A stretch of 64,000 bases of DNA. It comes from Vibrio algivorus. Its GTDB lineage: Bacteria > Pseudomonadota > Gammaproteobacteria > Enterobacterales > Vibrionaceae. The DNA lies in assembly GCF_002218005.2 (NCBI RefSeq), contig NZ_AP018678.1:496001-560000 (forward strand), in the 5' to 3' direction. Made by a program: the position numbers and the translations under genes. Under the pieces are notes generated by a model, which saw only the letters and a list, made by a program, of their open reading frames with translations, did no database searches and was not told the origin of the DNA. Shown one piece after another: positions 42,061 through 51,282 of the stretch (positions within the stretch are counted from its first letter, which is position 1; each line of letters begins with the position of its first letter).

Positions 42061-42351
42061 TCAAAGTAGATTTTTTATCGGCTCGGGTATAACACTTGGA
42101 GTGGTAATTCGAATGGTTTTATGTCTGCCTAATTCGCCTTTTTCGATACTCACTGAGCCTTTTGATACCTTACAAAGCTTGGCTAGGTATTTAGTTAAGT
42201 AGGCGTTAGCTTTTCCATCGACTGGCGGAGCGGTAATAGCAATTTTTATTTCATCCCCATGCAAGCCGACGATGTTATCTCGGCTTGCTTTGGGTTGAAT
42301 GTAAACTCGCAGTAGTAAGTCTTTTCCTGCGAGTTGTACCGGGATGGCCAT
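42061..42351 (-). CDS. yggU: DUF167 family protein YggU
   Basis: The 96-residue protein has the conserved core RVYIQPKASRDNIVG then APPVDGKANAYLTKYLAK and SIEKGELGRHKTIRI. Structures of this family are known but its role is not. It starts 3 bp after the yggT stop, so translation is coupled. Confidence 0.93.
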   Translation of the reverse strand: MAIPVQLAGKDLLLRVYIQPKASRDNIVGLHGDEIKIAITAPPVDGKANAYLTKYLAKLCKVSKGSVSIEKGELGRHKTIRITTPSVIPEPIKNLL

Positions 42352-42354
42352 AGA

Positions 42355-42909
42355 TTAAAGCTGATACCAAATCGGACCGACTACATCACCCATTAGGTAG
42401 TTGGCAAATTGTAGAATTAAGAATAGAACGAGTAAGCTAAGATCGAAACCGCCCATTGGAGGAAGGATTCGACGAATCGGGGCCAGCATAGGCTCGGTCA
42501 ATTGAACCATCACATATTCAACAGGACTATTGCCTTGGCTAACCCAGCTAAGAATGGCGCGAATCAATAATACCCAGAATAGTAATCCGCCTGCGGCTTT
42601 AACCAACGAAAGTGCACCAAACATTAAAAAGCTTGGACTAAATACTAAGCTGCCATTTGAAATTAAAATTAAGCAGGTGAACTTAAGTACACTAAGTACG
42701 TAGGCAAAGATAATCGTGGCTAAATCAATATTACCTACTGATGGAATAATGCGGCGCAAAGGGGCAACCACAGGTTGGGTTGCTTTCACTACAAATTGTG
42801 AAAATGGATTATAGAAATCAGCACGTGCCAATTGTAACCATACGCGTAAAATTACGACCATAATGTAGAGGTCGAATACGGTAGAAACTAGAAAAGTCAT
42901 TGAGTTCAT
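42355..42909 (-). CDS. yggT: YggT family membrane protein
   Basis: The 184-residue protein consists of two YggT repeats, each with a hydrophobic segment, an RVWLQL or RAILSW motif, and a PxxAPLRRIIP or PMLAPIRRILP loop. The family has been linked to osmotic or cell-division-related functions, without a defined mechanism. It lies between proC and yggU. Confidence 0.93.
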   Translation of the reverse strand: MNSMTFLVSTVFDLYIMVVILRVWLQLARADFYNPFSQFVVKATQPVVAPLRRIIPSVGNIDLATIIFAYVLSVLKFTCLILISNGSLVFSPSFLMFGALSLVKAAGGLLFWVLLIRAILSWVSQGNSPVEYVMVQLTEPMLAPIRRILPPMGGFDLSLLVLFLILQFANYLMGDVVGPIWYQL

Positions 42910-42944
42910 TACTGCAAACCTTGTTATTAATATTTAAATCGAAA

Positions 42945-43763
42945 TTAAATTAGTTTTTCCATTTCTTCAGCACGGTTAACCGCGGCTTGCATCGCTTTGG
43001 ATACAATGTCAGAAAGGTTATGTTGGTTAAATGTTTTTAGCGCTTCAGCGGTGGTGCCGCCTTTTGATGTTACTTGTTCACGTAGGGTCGATAAATCGAG
43101 TTCAGGATTTGCCACGACCATTTCAGCTGCGCCTAAGGCAGCTTGTTGAATTAGTAGGCGAGCGGTATCTTTATTGAAACCTTGTGCCATGGCTTCTTGT
43201 TGCATCGCTTCCATAAATAAGAAGAAGTAAGCAGGTGCACTGCCAGCTGCAGCAATAATGTTATTAATACCAGATTCTTCATCGACCCAACAGATCTCGC
43301 CAACTGCTGACATGAGATCACCGGCAAAGTCTTTATCTTCTTCTGATACATTATCGGTAGCAAATAAACCACTCATGCCTTTACCCACTAATGATGGGGT
43401 ATTGGGCATCACACGTACTAACTGTATTGTCTGCCCCAGCATTTCATTTAAGCGTTTTGCAGAAATACCCGCTGCAATAGATATAATTAATTTGTTGCTA
43501 AGATCAAGCCCTTGAAAGTCAGCGCATACATCGGCCATCATTTGAGGTTTAACGGATAAAATGACGACTTCAGCTTGTTCTACGGCGGCAACATTATCAG
43601 TAGTGGTGTGGATCCCGTAACAATCAGCGAGGTGTTTTAGCTTGTCTTCATCACGACCAGTGGCCGTAATATTACCTGCTTTATAGCCACTTGAAAGCAT
43701 GCCAGCAAAAATGGAACGTGCCATATTGCCAGAGCCGATAAAACTGATTTTACGCTGTTCCAT
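42945..43763 (-). CDS. proC: Pyrroline-5-carboxylate reductase
   Basis: ProC performs the last step of proline synthesis (P5C to proline, NAD(P)H-dependent). The 272-residue protein has the nucleotide-binding IGSGNMARSIFAG and the C-terminal signature EQVTSKGGTTAEALKTF. Length and neighbours (yggS upstream, yggT downstream) match the usual gammaproteobacterial order. Confidence 0.97.
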   Translation of the reverse strand: MEQRKISFIGSGNMARSIFAGMLSSGYKAGNITATGRDEDKLKHLADCYGIHTTTDNVAAVEQAEVVILSVKPQMMADVCADFQGLDLSNKLIISIAAGISAKRLNEMLGQTIQLVRVMPNTPSLVGKGMSGLFATDNVSEEDKDFAGDLMSAVGEICWVDEESGINNIIAAAGSAPAYFFLFMEAMQQEAMAQGFNKDTARLLIQQAALGAAEMVVANPELDLSTLREQVTSKGGTTAEALKTFNQHNLSDIVSKAMQAAVNRAEEMEKLI

Positions 43764-43826
43764 ATCTATTCCGTCCTAATATTCAGTCTTTATGCGAGTA
43801 TATCGTTGGTTCGCTTATGACGCTTG

Positions 43827-43870
43827 TTTATTCTTGCTGAAAAGCGCACCTTTAAGTGGCTTGGGGGTAA
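43827..43870 (-). repeat. Repeat terminus overlapping the yggS stop codon
   Basis: CTTGTTTATTCTTGCTGAAAA then GCGCACCTTTAAGTGGCTTGGGGGTA matches the right end of a reverse-oriented 267-bp element with substitutions. The last codons of yggS lie in it. Confidence 0.75.
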
Positions 43871-44574
43871 TCCCTAGCACCAAAAATAGCAGTGCCGATA
43901 CGAACCATAGTGCTGCCCGCTTCAATAGCTGCCGGCATATCACCACTCATACCCATCGAAAGCGTATCGATTTGTGGGTAGTGTGATTGTAATGCTTGCT
44001 TCAATTCTGCCAGTTGCTGAAATGCCGCTAGTTGCGAGGCATGATCAGATACATTTTCAGGAATTGACATCAATCCTCTTAATGTGAGGTTAGGTAAGTC
44101 ATTTATCAACTGAGCTAAGGCAAAAACTTGCTCACGATCAGTACCTGATTTCGAGTTTTCACCGCTAGTATTCACTTGAATCAAAACTTGCAATGGTTTT
44201 CCATCAGGACGTTGATCATTGAGGCGTTGGGCGATTTTTTCACGATCAACGGAATGTACCCAATCAAAATTTTCTGCGATCAGTCGAGTTTTATTCGATT
44301 GGATTGGACCAATGAAGTGCCATTCAAGGTCACTCTGGGTATAGTGTTGAGAGAAATGTTGTATTTTTTCAACGCCTTCTTGGACGTAATTTTCACCAAA
44401 ACATTTCTGACCTGCGGTAATAGCTTCTTCTAATGCTGTAATGGGTTTCGTTTTACTTACCGCTAACAATTGTACTGAGTTAGAATTGCGACCATATTGT
44501 TGTTCAGCAGTACGAATCTGCTGGTTAATTTGTTCAATGTTTTTTTGAATACTATTTTTATCAGAACACATCAT
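43852..44574 (-). CDS. yggS: Pyridoxal-phosphate homeostasis protein YggS
   Basis: YggS binds PLP and buffers B6 vitamers. The 240-residue protein contains LLAVSKTKPITALEEAI (PLP lysine in VSKTK), FGENYVQEGVEKI, WHFIGPIQSNK and LSMGMSGDMPAAIEAGST. ATG 44574 (followed by a second ATG) is chosen; the longer frame to 44700 would enter pilT on the opposite strand. The final residues PQAT and the stop codon are encoded by a repeat terminus, so the C-terminal tail is probably replaced relative to related proteins. It is divergent from pilT. Confidence 0.93.
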   Translation of the reverse strand: MMCSDKNSIQKNIEQINQQIRTAEQQYGRNSNSVQLLAVSKTKPITALEEAITAGQKCFGENYVQEGVEKIQHFSQHYTQSDLEWHFIGPIQSNKTRLIAENFDWVHSVDREKIAQRLNDQRPDGKPLQVLIQVNTSGENSKSGTDREQVFALAQLINDLPNLTLRGLMSIPENVSDHASQLAAFQQLAELKQALQSHYPQIDTLSMGMSGDMPAAIEAGSTMVRIGTAIFGARDYPQAT

Positions 44575-44599
44575 AGTTTTTCTTCGATAAGGAATATAA

Positions 44600-45649
44600 A
44601 TGGATATTGCTGAGTTATTGGAATTTAGTGTAAAGCATAATGCATCAGATCTACATCTTTCTGCTGGCGTTCCTCCAATCTTACGTATTGATGGTGACAT
44701 CAGACAATTGGAAATGCCTGCCTTTACCCATTCAGATGTTCATGCACTCGTTTTCGATATTATGAACGATGCTCAGCGCAGCGAGTTTGAAGAAAAACTA
44801 GAAATCGATTTTTCATTTGAACTACCCAATATTGGCCGTTTTCGTGTCAATGCTTTCAATCAATCTCGTGGTTGCGCTGCGGTATTTCGTACCATTCCCG
44901 TTGAAATTCCATCATTTGAAGATATCTCTGCTCCTGAGATTTTCGAAAAAATTGCTAACTATGAAAAAGGTTTAGTATTGGTAACAGGCCCAACCGGTTC
45001 AGGTAAATCAACAACCTTAGCCGCGATGGTAGATTACATTAACCGTAATCACAAAAAGCATATTTTAACCATTGAAGATCCTATCGAGTTTACTCATCCC
45101 AATAAAAAATGTTTGGTAAACCAACGTGAAGTGCACCGTGATACCCATAGCTTTGAAGCTTCTTTACGTTCAGCGTTACGTGAAGACCCCGATGTGATTT
45201 TAGTCGGTGAGCTGCGTGATAAAGAAACGATCAGCTTGGCATTAACTGCGGCAGAAACTGGGCACCTAGTCTTTGGTACTCTGCATACCAGCTCAGCTGC
45301 GAAAACCATAGATCGTATCATCGATGTTTTTCCTGGTTCTGATAAAAATATGGTTCGTTCTATGTTGTCAGAATCTTTACGTGCGGTTATTGCTCAGAAG
45401 CTATTAAAGCGTAGTGGTGATGTGGGTGGACGTATCGCTTGTCATGAAGTGATGATTGCAACCCCTGCGATTCGTAATTTAGTCCGTGAAGATAAAGTTG
45501 CTCAAATGCTATCGATGATCCAAACCGGATCGTCTATGGGGATGCAAACTATGGAACAAGCCGCTCGCCAGTTATTGATGCAAGGTTTAGTGACTCAAGA
45601 AGAAGTTGAAAGCAAAATTGAAACTTTAGCATCCACATCACTATATTAA
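44600..45649 (+). CDS. pilT: Type IV pilus retraction ATPase PilT
   Basis: PilT powers pilus retraction for twitching and DNA uptake. The 349-residue protein has Walker A GPTGSGKST (130-138), the Asp box IEDPIEF, Walker B VGELRD, the His box GHLVFGTLHT, and the C-terminal AIRNLVRE motif diagnostic of PilT. It is first in a pilT-pilU-DUF3293 run. Confidence 0.97.
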   Translation: MDIAELLEFSVKHNASDLHLSAGVPPILRIDGDIRQLEMPAFTHSDVHALVFDIMNDAQRSEFEEKLEIDFSFELPNIGRFRVNAFNQSRGCAAVFRTIPVEIPSFEDISAPEIFEKIANYEKGLVLVTGPTGSGKSTTLAAMVDYINRNHKKHILTIEDPIEFTHPNKKCLVNQREVHRDTHSFEASLRSALREDPDVILVGELRDKETISLALTAAETGHLVFGTLHTSSAAKTIDRIIDVFPGSDKNMVRSMLSESLRAVIAQKLLKRSGDVGGRIACHEVMIATPAIRNLVREDKVAQMLSMIQTGSSMGMQTMEQAARQLLMQGLVTQEEVESKIETLASTSLY

Positions 45650-45678
45650 TGTCACCGTATTAATCTAAAGGAAATTAC

Positions 45679-46782
45679 ATGCAACTTTCACAAGTCCTAG
45701 AAATTATGGTGTCATCTAAAGCGTCAGATATTTATTTGACGGTTGGTGCACCATGTTTGTTTCGTATTGATGGTGAGCTTAAAGCACATGGTGAGCCATT
45801 AGATAAAGGTGGGGTAGAAGCCTTACTATTTGAAATGATGGATAATGAAAGACGCGAAGAATATCAGTCAACTCATGAAGCAAACTTTGCTGTCGTGCAC
45901 GGTGAAGGGCGCTTTCGTGTCAGTGCTTTTTTCCAGAGAGAATTGCCAGGTGCAGTAGTTCGTCGTATTGAAACTCGTATTCCTAGTATGGAAGAGTTGC
46001 AGTTACCTGAAGTATTAAAAGACTTATCGACAGCTAAACGTGGTTTGGTGCTGGTGGTTGGTGCGACAGGTTCGGGGAAGTCGACGTCGATGGCGGCAAT
46101 GACCGGTTATCGCAACTTAAATAAAACCGGCCATATACTGACAGTAGAAGATCCGATTGAATTTGTTCATGAACATAAAAAATGTATCGTCACTCAACGT
46201 GAAGTTGGCTTAGATACAGAAAGTTATGAAGTGGCATTGAAGAATTCTTTACGCCAAGCACCTGACATGATTTTAATTGGTGAAATCCGTAGCCGTGAAA
46301 CCATGGAATATGCCATGACGTTTGCTGAAACTGGACATTTATGTATGGCAACCTTGCATGCCAATAACGCCAACCAAGCTTTAGAGCGTATCTTGCACCT
46401 TGTTCCCAAAGAGCAAAAAGAGCAATTTTTATTTGATTTGTCTTTGAACTTAAAAGGGGTTATCGCCCAGCAGTTGGTGAGAGATAAGCATGGCAATGGT
46501 CGGCATGGGGTGTTTGAAGTGTTGCTTAATACCCCTCGTGTATCGGATTTGATTCGTCGTGGGGATTTACAGGAGCTTAAATCGACGATGATACGTTCTA
46601 AAGAAGCCGGTATGCAGACTTTCGATCAAGCTTTATTTGAACTATTACAAGCGGATAAGATTAGCCTTGATGATGCAATGCATTGTGCGGATTCGCCTAA
46701 TGATTTACGTTTAATGCTTAAATCTTCTGGTGATACAACGTTTGAAAACAGTTCCCTGAAAGGTATTAAGATAAACCAGTAG
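45679..46782 (+). CDS. pilU: PilT-dependent retraction ATPase PilU
   Basis: PilU is the accessory retraction motor that works together with PilT. The 367-residue protein has Walker A GATGSGKST (128-136), VEDPIEF, IGEIRSRETMEYAMTFAETG, and a C-terminal extension past the ATPase core. It starts 29 bp after pilT on the same strand, as in other vibrios and pseudomonads. Confidence 0.97.
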   Translation: MQLSQVLEIMVSSKASDIYLTVGAPCLFRIDGELKAHGEPLDKGGVEALLFEMMDNERREEYQSTHEANFAVVHGEGRFRVSAFFQRELPGAVVRRIETRIPSMEELQLPEVLKDLSTAKRGLVLVVGATGSGKSTSMAAMTGYRNLNKTGHILTVEDPIEFVHEHKKCIVTQREVGLDTESYEVALKNSLRQAPDMILIGEIRSRETMEYAMTFAETGHLCMATLHANNANQALERILHLVPKEQKEQFLFDLSLNLKGVIAQQLVRDKHGNGRHGVFEVLLNTPRVSDLIRRGDLQELKSTMIRSKEAGMQTFDQALFELLQADKISLDDAMHCADSPNDLRLMLKSSGDTTFENSSLKGIKINQ

Positions 46783-46794
46783 GAGTAGGACGAA

Positions 46795-47208
46795 ATGGAT
46801 AACTCGTTAATTGAGGCTTATCAGCAAACTTGTTATAAAGTTGAAATCGATAAGCAGGCTTTTGAGTTATTCATTGGGCAGCCTAATCCTCAATTTGTCG
46901 ATTACTGTCTGCAAAATGAAGTCCAACAATGGGCAATTATTACCGCCTATAATCCTTTTTCAAACTTAACGCCTGAACAAATCAATCAACAAGCCAATAT
47001 CGCATTATCAAACGAATTACAGGCGCTAGGTTATGAGTTTTATCAAGGTGATGGGATACCGGATTCTTCCGACTGGTCAATTGAAGAAGGGTTTTGGATT
47101 CAAAATATCCAATTGATGAGCGCGAAACTATTGGCTATCAAGTATCAACAGAATGCTTTTGTTTTTGGTCATGGTAAGAGCGCTCCGCAACTATGCTTAC
47201 TTGAATAG
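46795..47208 (+). CDS. DUF3293 domain protein
   Basis: The 137-residue protein has the family pattern WAIITAYNPFSNLTPEQIN then the acidic segment DSSDWSIEEGFWI, with a C-terminal QNAFVFGHGKSAPQL. Its function is unknown. It starts 12 bp after pilU, so is likely co-transcribed with the pilus motors, but a pilus role is not implied. A terminator follows. Confidence 0.85.
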   Translation: MDNSLIEAYQQTCYKVEIDKQAFELFIGQPNPQFVDYCLQNEVQQWAIITAYNPFSNLTPEQINQQANIALSNELQALGYEFYQGDGIPDSSDWSIEEGFWIQNIQLMSAKLLAIKYQQNAFVFGHGKSAPQLCLLE

Positions 47209-47218
47209 AGTATTTAAG

Positions 47219-47252
47219 AAGAGTTGAGAGTTAATATCAACTCTTTCTTGTA
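47219..47252 (+). terminator. Terminator after the pilT-pilU run
   Basis: AAGAGTTGA / TCAACTCTT is followed by TCTTGT. A repeat-terminus remnant (TGAAGTTACTCGGGTATATT) follows immediately. Confidence 0.7.
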
Positions 47253-47290
47253 TTGAAGTTACTCGGGTATATTCGTTAAAGCTGATTGGC

Positions 47291-47713
47291 TTAGTATTGA
47301 TTCTCAAACCAACTTTCTAAAATCACAACAGCGGATTGGCAATCGACGTTACCTTTACTGAGAGCTTTATAACCGCCCATCGAGAATAATTCTGCACGTG
47401 CTTCTTGAGTCGAAAGACGCTCATCATGTAACTCTACTTTCACGCCAAAGCGACCATGCAGACGGTTGGCAAACTTACGTGCTCGGGTAGTGATGTCGGT
47501 AAGATCTTTCCCTTGCATATCGGTTGGTAAACCGACGACGACAAGATCTGGTTGCCATTCTTTGATTTGTTTTTCGATGTCTTCCCATTTTGGAATGCCA
47601 TCTTGGGCTTTAAAAGCTTTAAGTGGTGAGGCGGTGCCAGTAATGGTTTGGCCTATGGCACTCCCAATGCTTTTGGTGCCGTAATCGAATGCCATTATGG
47701 TTTGGTTAGACAT
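47291..47713 (-). CDS. ruvX: Pre-16S rRNA nuclease YqgF (RuvX)
   Basis: This RNase-H-fold nuclease is implicated in maturing the 5' end of 16S rRNA. The 140-residue protein has the N-terminal acidic strand MAFDYGTKSIGSAIG, VVGLPTDMQGKD, and HDERLSTQEA. It is located downstream of yqgE with 33 bp between, the usual order. Confidence 0.95.
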   Translation of the reverse strand: MSNQTIMAFDYGTKSIGSAIGQTITGTASPLKAFKAQDGIPKWEDIEKQIKEWQPDLVVVGLPTDMQGKDLTDITTRARKFANRLHGRFGVKVELHDERLSTQEARAELFSMGGYKALSKGNVDCQSAVVILESWFENQY

Positions 47714-47746
47714 GATGTTTCTCTATAAGTGTGATTATCGCGAGAT

Positions 47747-48310
47747 TTAAGCGTGACCGGCATCGCCAGATAATTGTGAAACGCTGATCCCGAGCAATTG
47801 TACTGCTTTTTTCCAACGAATATGTACTGGAGTATCGAACAGTATTGCTAAATTTGCTGGGGCAGTTAACCAGAAGTTATCTAGTAGTTCTTGTTCTAAT
47901 TGACCCGAATCCCACCCAGAATAACCTAGAGTCACAATGAAATTCTTTGGTTCAGCCTCAGTGCCGAGAACCGTCAGAATATCTTTTGAGGTCGTTACCG
48001 CTAGCTCGTCAGTTATTTCAATACTTGATTGATAGGTATCTTTGCGATTGTGCAGAACAAAGCCACGGTCGGTTGCGACAGGGCCACCATTTAATAACGG
48101 AGCAGATAAACTTTGTTGGCAAATACGTGGGTGAACAGGCTGAACGTCAATTTGTTCGAGCATATTTTTAATATCAATGCCGACAGGATCATTAATGACT
48201 AACCCCATCGCACCATCTTCATTGTGTTCACAGATATAAATCACGCTGCGAGTAAAATGAGAGTCTTTCATGCTAGGCATAGCAATTAGAAAGTGATCGG
48301 TTAGGTTCAT
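47747..48310 (-). CDS. yqgE: YqgE/AlgH family protein
   Basis: The 187-residue protein starts at ATG 48310 (MNLTDHFLIAMPSM) after GGAGA; an in-frame ATG 18 bp upstream is less suitable. The family motifs HNEDGAMGLVINDP and GGPVATDRGFVLH, and the YSGWDSGQLEQEL segment, are present. The molecular function is not established, despite the historic AlgH name. It lies between gshB and ruvX. Confidence 0.95.
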   Translation of the reverse strand: MNLTDHFLIAMPSMKDSHFTRSVIYICEHNEDGAMGLVINDPVGIDIKNMLEQIDVQPVHPRICQQSLSAPLLNGGPVATDRGFVLHNRKDTYQSSIEITDELAVTTSKDILTVLGTEAEPKNFIVTLGYSGWDSGQLEQELLDNFWLTAPANLAILFDTPVHIRWKKAVQLLGISVSQLSGDAGHA

Positions 48311-48377
48311 TCTGCTCTCCATAAGCAATTTGAGTATGGCAACGTATTCGCTGCCATACTATTTTAATAAGCTCAGA

Positions 48378-49331
48378 CTACTTAGCCGCAGCGATACGAC
48401 GTTCAATAGCATCCATTAACTTACCTGTGATGGAGATATCAAATGCAGCTTCAATCTCTTTAATACAAGTAGGGCTAGTGACATTAATTTCAGTTAACTT
48501 ATCACCAATCACATCTAAACCAACAAAAATTAAGCCTTTTTCTTTTAGCGTTGGAGCAACAGCTTGTGCAATTTTGAGGTCAGTTTCACTTAACGGACGA
48601 GCTTCACCGCGGCCGCCAGCAGCTAAATTTCCACGAGTTTCTCCTTTGGCAGGAATGCGCGCTAGGCAGTATGGCATAGGCTCACCATCCACCACTAAAA
48701 TGCGCTTATCACCATTACTAATATCTGGTACAAAGGTTTGTGCCATCGCATAGTTTTGGCCGTGGTTGGTCAATGTTTCGATGATAACGGAAACGTTTGG
48801 GTCATCTTGTTTTACACGGAAGATCGATGCGCCACCCATGCCATCTAACGGTTTTAAAATCACATCACCATGTTGTTCACGGAAAGCTTTAATTTTTTCA
48901 GCTTTACGTGTAACCAAAGTCGTTGGCGTTAATTCTGGGAACCAAGCGGTAAAAAGTTTCTCATTGCAATCACGTAAGCTTTGCGGCTTATTTACAATTA
49001 AAGTGCCTTGTTCTTCAGCACGTTCAAGAATGTAGGTAGCGTAGATGTATTCCGTATCAAACGGAGGATCTTTACGCATTAAAACTGCATCTAGCTCTGA
49101 TAGCTCAATCGATTGTTCTGAAGTGAATTCATACCATTTATTGGCATCTTCAAATAAGTTTACGATCTTGGTATCAGCAAGAGGCTTACCTTGTTCTAAA
49201 TGAAGATCTGACATTTCCATATAATGGATTTCCCAACCACGTCGTTGGGCTTCTAGCAGCATTGCAAAGCTTGAATCTTTTTTGATGTTAATGGTTGAAA
49301 TCGGGTCCATTACGATGCCAATTTTCATCAT
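48378..49331 (-). CDS. gshB: Glutathione synthetase
   Basis: GshB joins gamma-glutamylcysteine and glycine with ATP. The 317-residue ATP-grasp protein has MDPISTINIKKDSSF at the N terminus, VILKPLDGMGGASIF, ILVVDGEPMPYCLARIP, and the C-terminal INVTSPTCIKEIE. GGAG lies 6 bp before ATG 49331. The order rsmE-gshB-yqgE-ruvX is conserved in gammaproteobacteria. Confidence 0.97.
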   Translation of the reverse strand: MMKIGIVMDPISTINIKKDSSFAMLLEAQRRGWEIHYMEMSDLHLEQGKPLADTKIVNLFEDANKWYEFTSEQSIELSELDAVLMRKDPPFDTEYIYATYILERAEEQGTLIVNKPQSLRDCNEKLFTAWFPELTPTTLVTRKAEKIKAFREQHGDVILKPLDGMGGASIFRVKQDDPNVSVIIETLTNHGQNYAMAQTFVPDISNGDKRILVVDGEPMPYCLARIPAKGETRGNLAAGGRGEARPLSETDLKIAQAVAPTLKEKGLIFVGLDVIGDKLTEINVTSPTCIKEIEAAFDISITGKLMDAIERRIAAAK

Positions 49332-49411
49332 TGATACTCCATAGTTGGCGAATTCATTGATACCGCTTTTTTATCGCGATATTTGAGATGTTGATACGCA
49401 AAAAACTTCAA

Positions 49412-49498
49412 TGTGCTCATATTCCTTCAGCAATCGTCCTTGTCTACAGGCTTGGATGATTGCTCTGAATTCTGCATCTTGAAGTCACTTGGGTGTAC
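49412..49498 (+). repeat. Left-truncated copy of the 267-bp repeat
   Basis: It has the second arm and right terminus only (CTTGGATGATTGCTCTGAATTC, then TTGAAGTCACTTGGGTGTA), ending 1 bp before the rsmE stop codon. Confidence 0.8.
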
Positions 49499-49499
49499 C

Positions 49500-50231
49500 T
49501 TAACCGAGATCGCCAAAGCGAACTTGTAAGGCAGTAATTGCTGATAAGCCTGCGGTTTCAGTACGTAGTACGCGTGGGCCTAAGAGTGTTTCTTCAAACT
49601 GATACTGTTCAGTCATTTGAATTTCTTCATCAGACAAGCCACCTTCAGGGCCAATGAGTAGGCGTACTTTACTGACCGGTGCTGGCAGAGTATTGATTGA
49701 ATACTTTGCTCTAGGATGAAGGTTGAGTTTTAACCCATCATAATCTTCTGCGCACCATTGTTCTAGCTGCATCAAAGGGCGAACGACTGGTACGATATTA
49801 CGACCACATTGCTCACAGGCGGCAATCGCGATTTTTTGCCATTGTTGCAGTTTTTTCTCGAAGCGTTCTGCGTTGAGTTTTACACCGCAACGTTCGGAAA
49901 TTAAAGGTGTGATGGTATTCACTCCTAGTTCGACCGCCTTTTGAATTGTGAATTCCATTTTATCGCCACGAGAAATGACTTGGCCAAGGTGAAGGTTTAA
50001 CGGTGATTCAATGCTACGCTCGATACGCTCTTTGATTTTTACGGCCACATTCTTTTTTGAGACAGAAATGATTACCGCTGGAAACTCTGCTCCAGAACCA
50101 TCAAATAGTAAAACTTCTTGGCCTTGAGTCATACGCAGTACTCGGCCAACATGGCCCGCCGCGTCTTCAGATAAGTGGATTTCTCCTAGCTGTTCGATAG
50201 CTTGGGGATGATAAATTCTTGGAATTCTCAT
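49500..50231 (-). CDS. rsmE: 16S rRNA m3U1498 methyltransferase
   Basis: RsmE methylates U1498 of 16S rRNA; it has a SPOUT (knotted) fold. The 243-residue protein contains an N-terminal PUA-like part (MRIPRIYHPQ), the SAM-binding knot LLIGPEGGLSDEEI, and LGPRVLRTETA. It is upstream of gshB on the same strand. A truncated repeat abuts its stop codon. Confidence 0.96.
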   Translation of the reverse strand: MRIPRIYHPQAIEQLGEIHLSEDAAGHVGRVLRMTQGQEVLLFDGSGAEFPAVIISVSKKNVAVKIKERIERSIESPLNLHLGQVISRGDKMEFTIQKAVELGVNTITPLISERCGVKLNAERFEKKLQQWQKIAIAACEQCGRNIVPVVRPLMQLEQWCAEDYDGLKLNLHPRAKYSINTLPAPVSKVRLLIGPEGGLSDEEIQMTEQYQFEETLLGPRVLRTETAGLSAITALQVRFGDLG

Positions 50232-50337
50232 GTCATGACCTGTGTAAGCTTAATTGCTTTTCTTAACATGGATGTTTTAACAGTAAAAAACAAGGGGAAA
50301 GGTTAACTTCACACACTATGTTTTACGATATATAGCA

Positions 50338-51213
50338 TTAATCGTTGATGATAACTTGATTACGACCTTGATGCTTTGCGGTATACAGTGCTTTGTCGGC
50401 GCGAATATAGCTTGAATCTATTTTTTCACCTTGTTGGATTTGTGTCATCCCAATTGATAGCGTACAGCGAATTCTAAATTCATCATCGGTATTTTCTTGT
50501 TTAATCATAAAGTGATGATTTTCTATGGAGGCACGTAGAGACTCTAAACGTGCGACAACATGTTGAGCCGAATTTGAGCGAATGAGTAGTATGAATTCTT
50601 CTCCACCTAGTCTGGCTAAATAGTCATTTACTCCAACAAACCCACGGAGTAATTCAGCCAGTTGCTGTAATGTTTTATCGCCAACAAAGTGACCATATTG
50701 ATCGTTGATTTTTTTGAAGTAATCAATATCCACAATGGCTAAAAAGAACTCTTTGGCTAACTCTTCCTGATGAAGTTTTGTTATCTTATTGATGATATAA
50801 CGTCGATTATGTAACTGAGTTAAGGGATCTTGCTCAGCGAGTTTTTTTAGTTGACGTTCTTTATTGATGGTGTCAGTAACAATACTGATGAAGGTACAAA
50901 CAGCTAGTTGTCCGCACCAATTGATTAATTTATCAGTTATTTCAACCATCACTGGATTTCCCAATAAATCAGTATGGGGAATTACTTTAGGCTCAGTTTG
51001 ATGATCCGTGAAGGTTTTTTGGTAACGAAGCTGTGCGTCTTCTCTTTCTTCGGGGTTAATCAACACCATTAAAGATGCCATTTCCAAAATTTGATCTGCG
51101 CTTTTTAGCCCACTAAACCGAGCAAAGGCATCGTTGGCGTAGAGTGGTTTGAAGTCAATATGAATCACGCATGGGTTAGGGTGAATTTCGAGTATATGTT
51201 GATATTCATTCAT
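50338..51213 (-). CDS. Diguanylate cyclase with N-terminal PAS-like domain
   Basis: The 291-residue protein has a PAS-like region at 1-115 (HIDFKPLYANDAFARFSG) with no transmembrane segment, then a GGDEF domain. The active-site motif is GGEEF (203-207), and the metal/nucleotide residues VDIDYFKKINDQYGH are intact, so c-di-GMP synthesis is expected. The inhibitory I-site RxxD is degenerate: at the expected place the sequence reads GVND. The signal sensed by the PAS domain is unknown. Confidence 0.9.
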   Translation of the reverse strand: MNEYQHILEIHPNPCVIHIDFKPLYANDAFARFSGLKSADQILEMASLMVLINPEEREDAQLRYQKTFTDHQTEPKVIPHTDLLGNPVMVEITDKLINWCGQLAVCTFISIVTDTINKERQLKKLAEQDPLTQLHNRRYIINKITKLHQEELAKEFFLAIVDIDYFKKINDQYGHFVGDKTLQQLAELLRGFVGVNDYLARLGGEEFILLIRSNSAQHVVARLESLRASIENHHFMIKQENTDDEFRIRCTLSIGMTQIQQGEKIDSSYIRADKALYTAKHQGRNQVIIND

Positions 51214-51282
51214 AGCGTTAGTTATCGTTACTTCAAAGGGAGAGGGGATTTACGGTTTAATCATAAAGCAATACAAACTATT

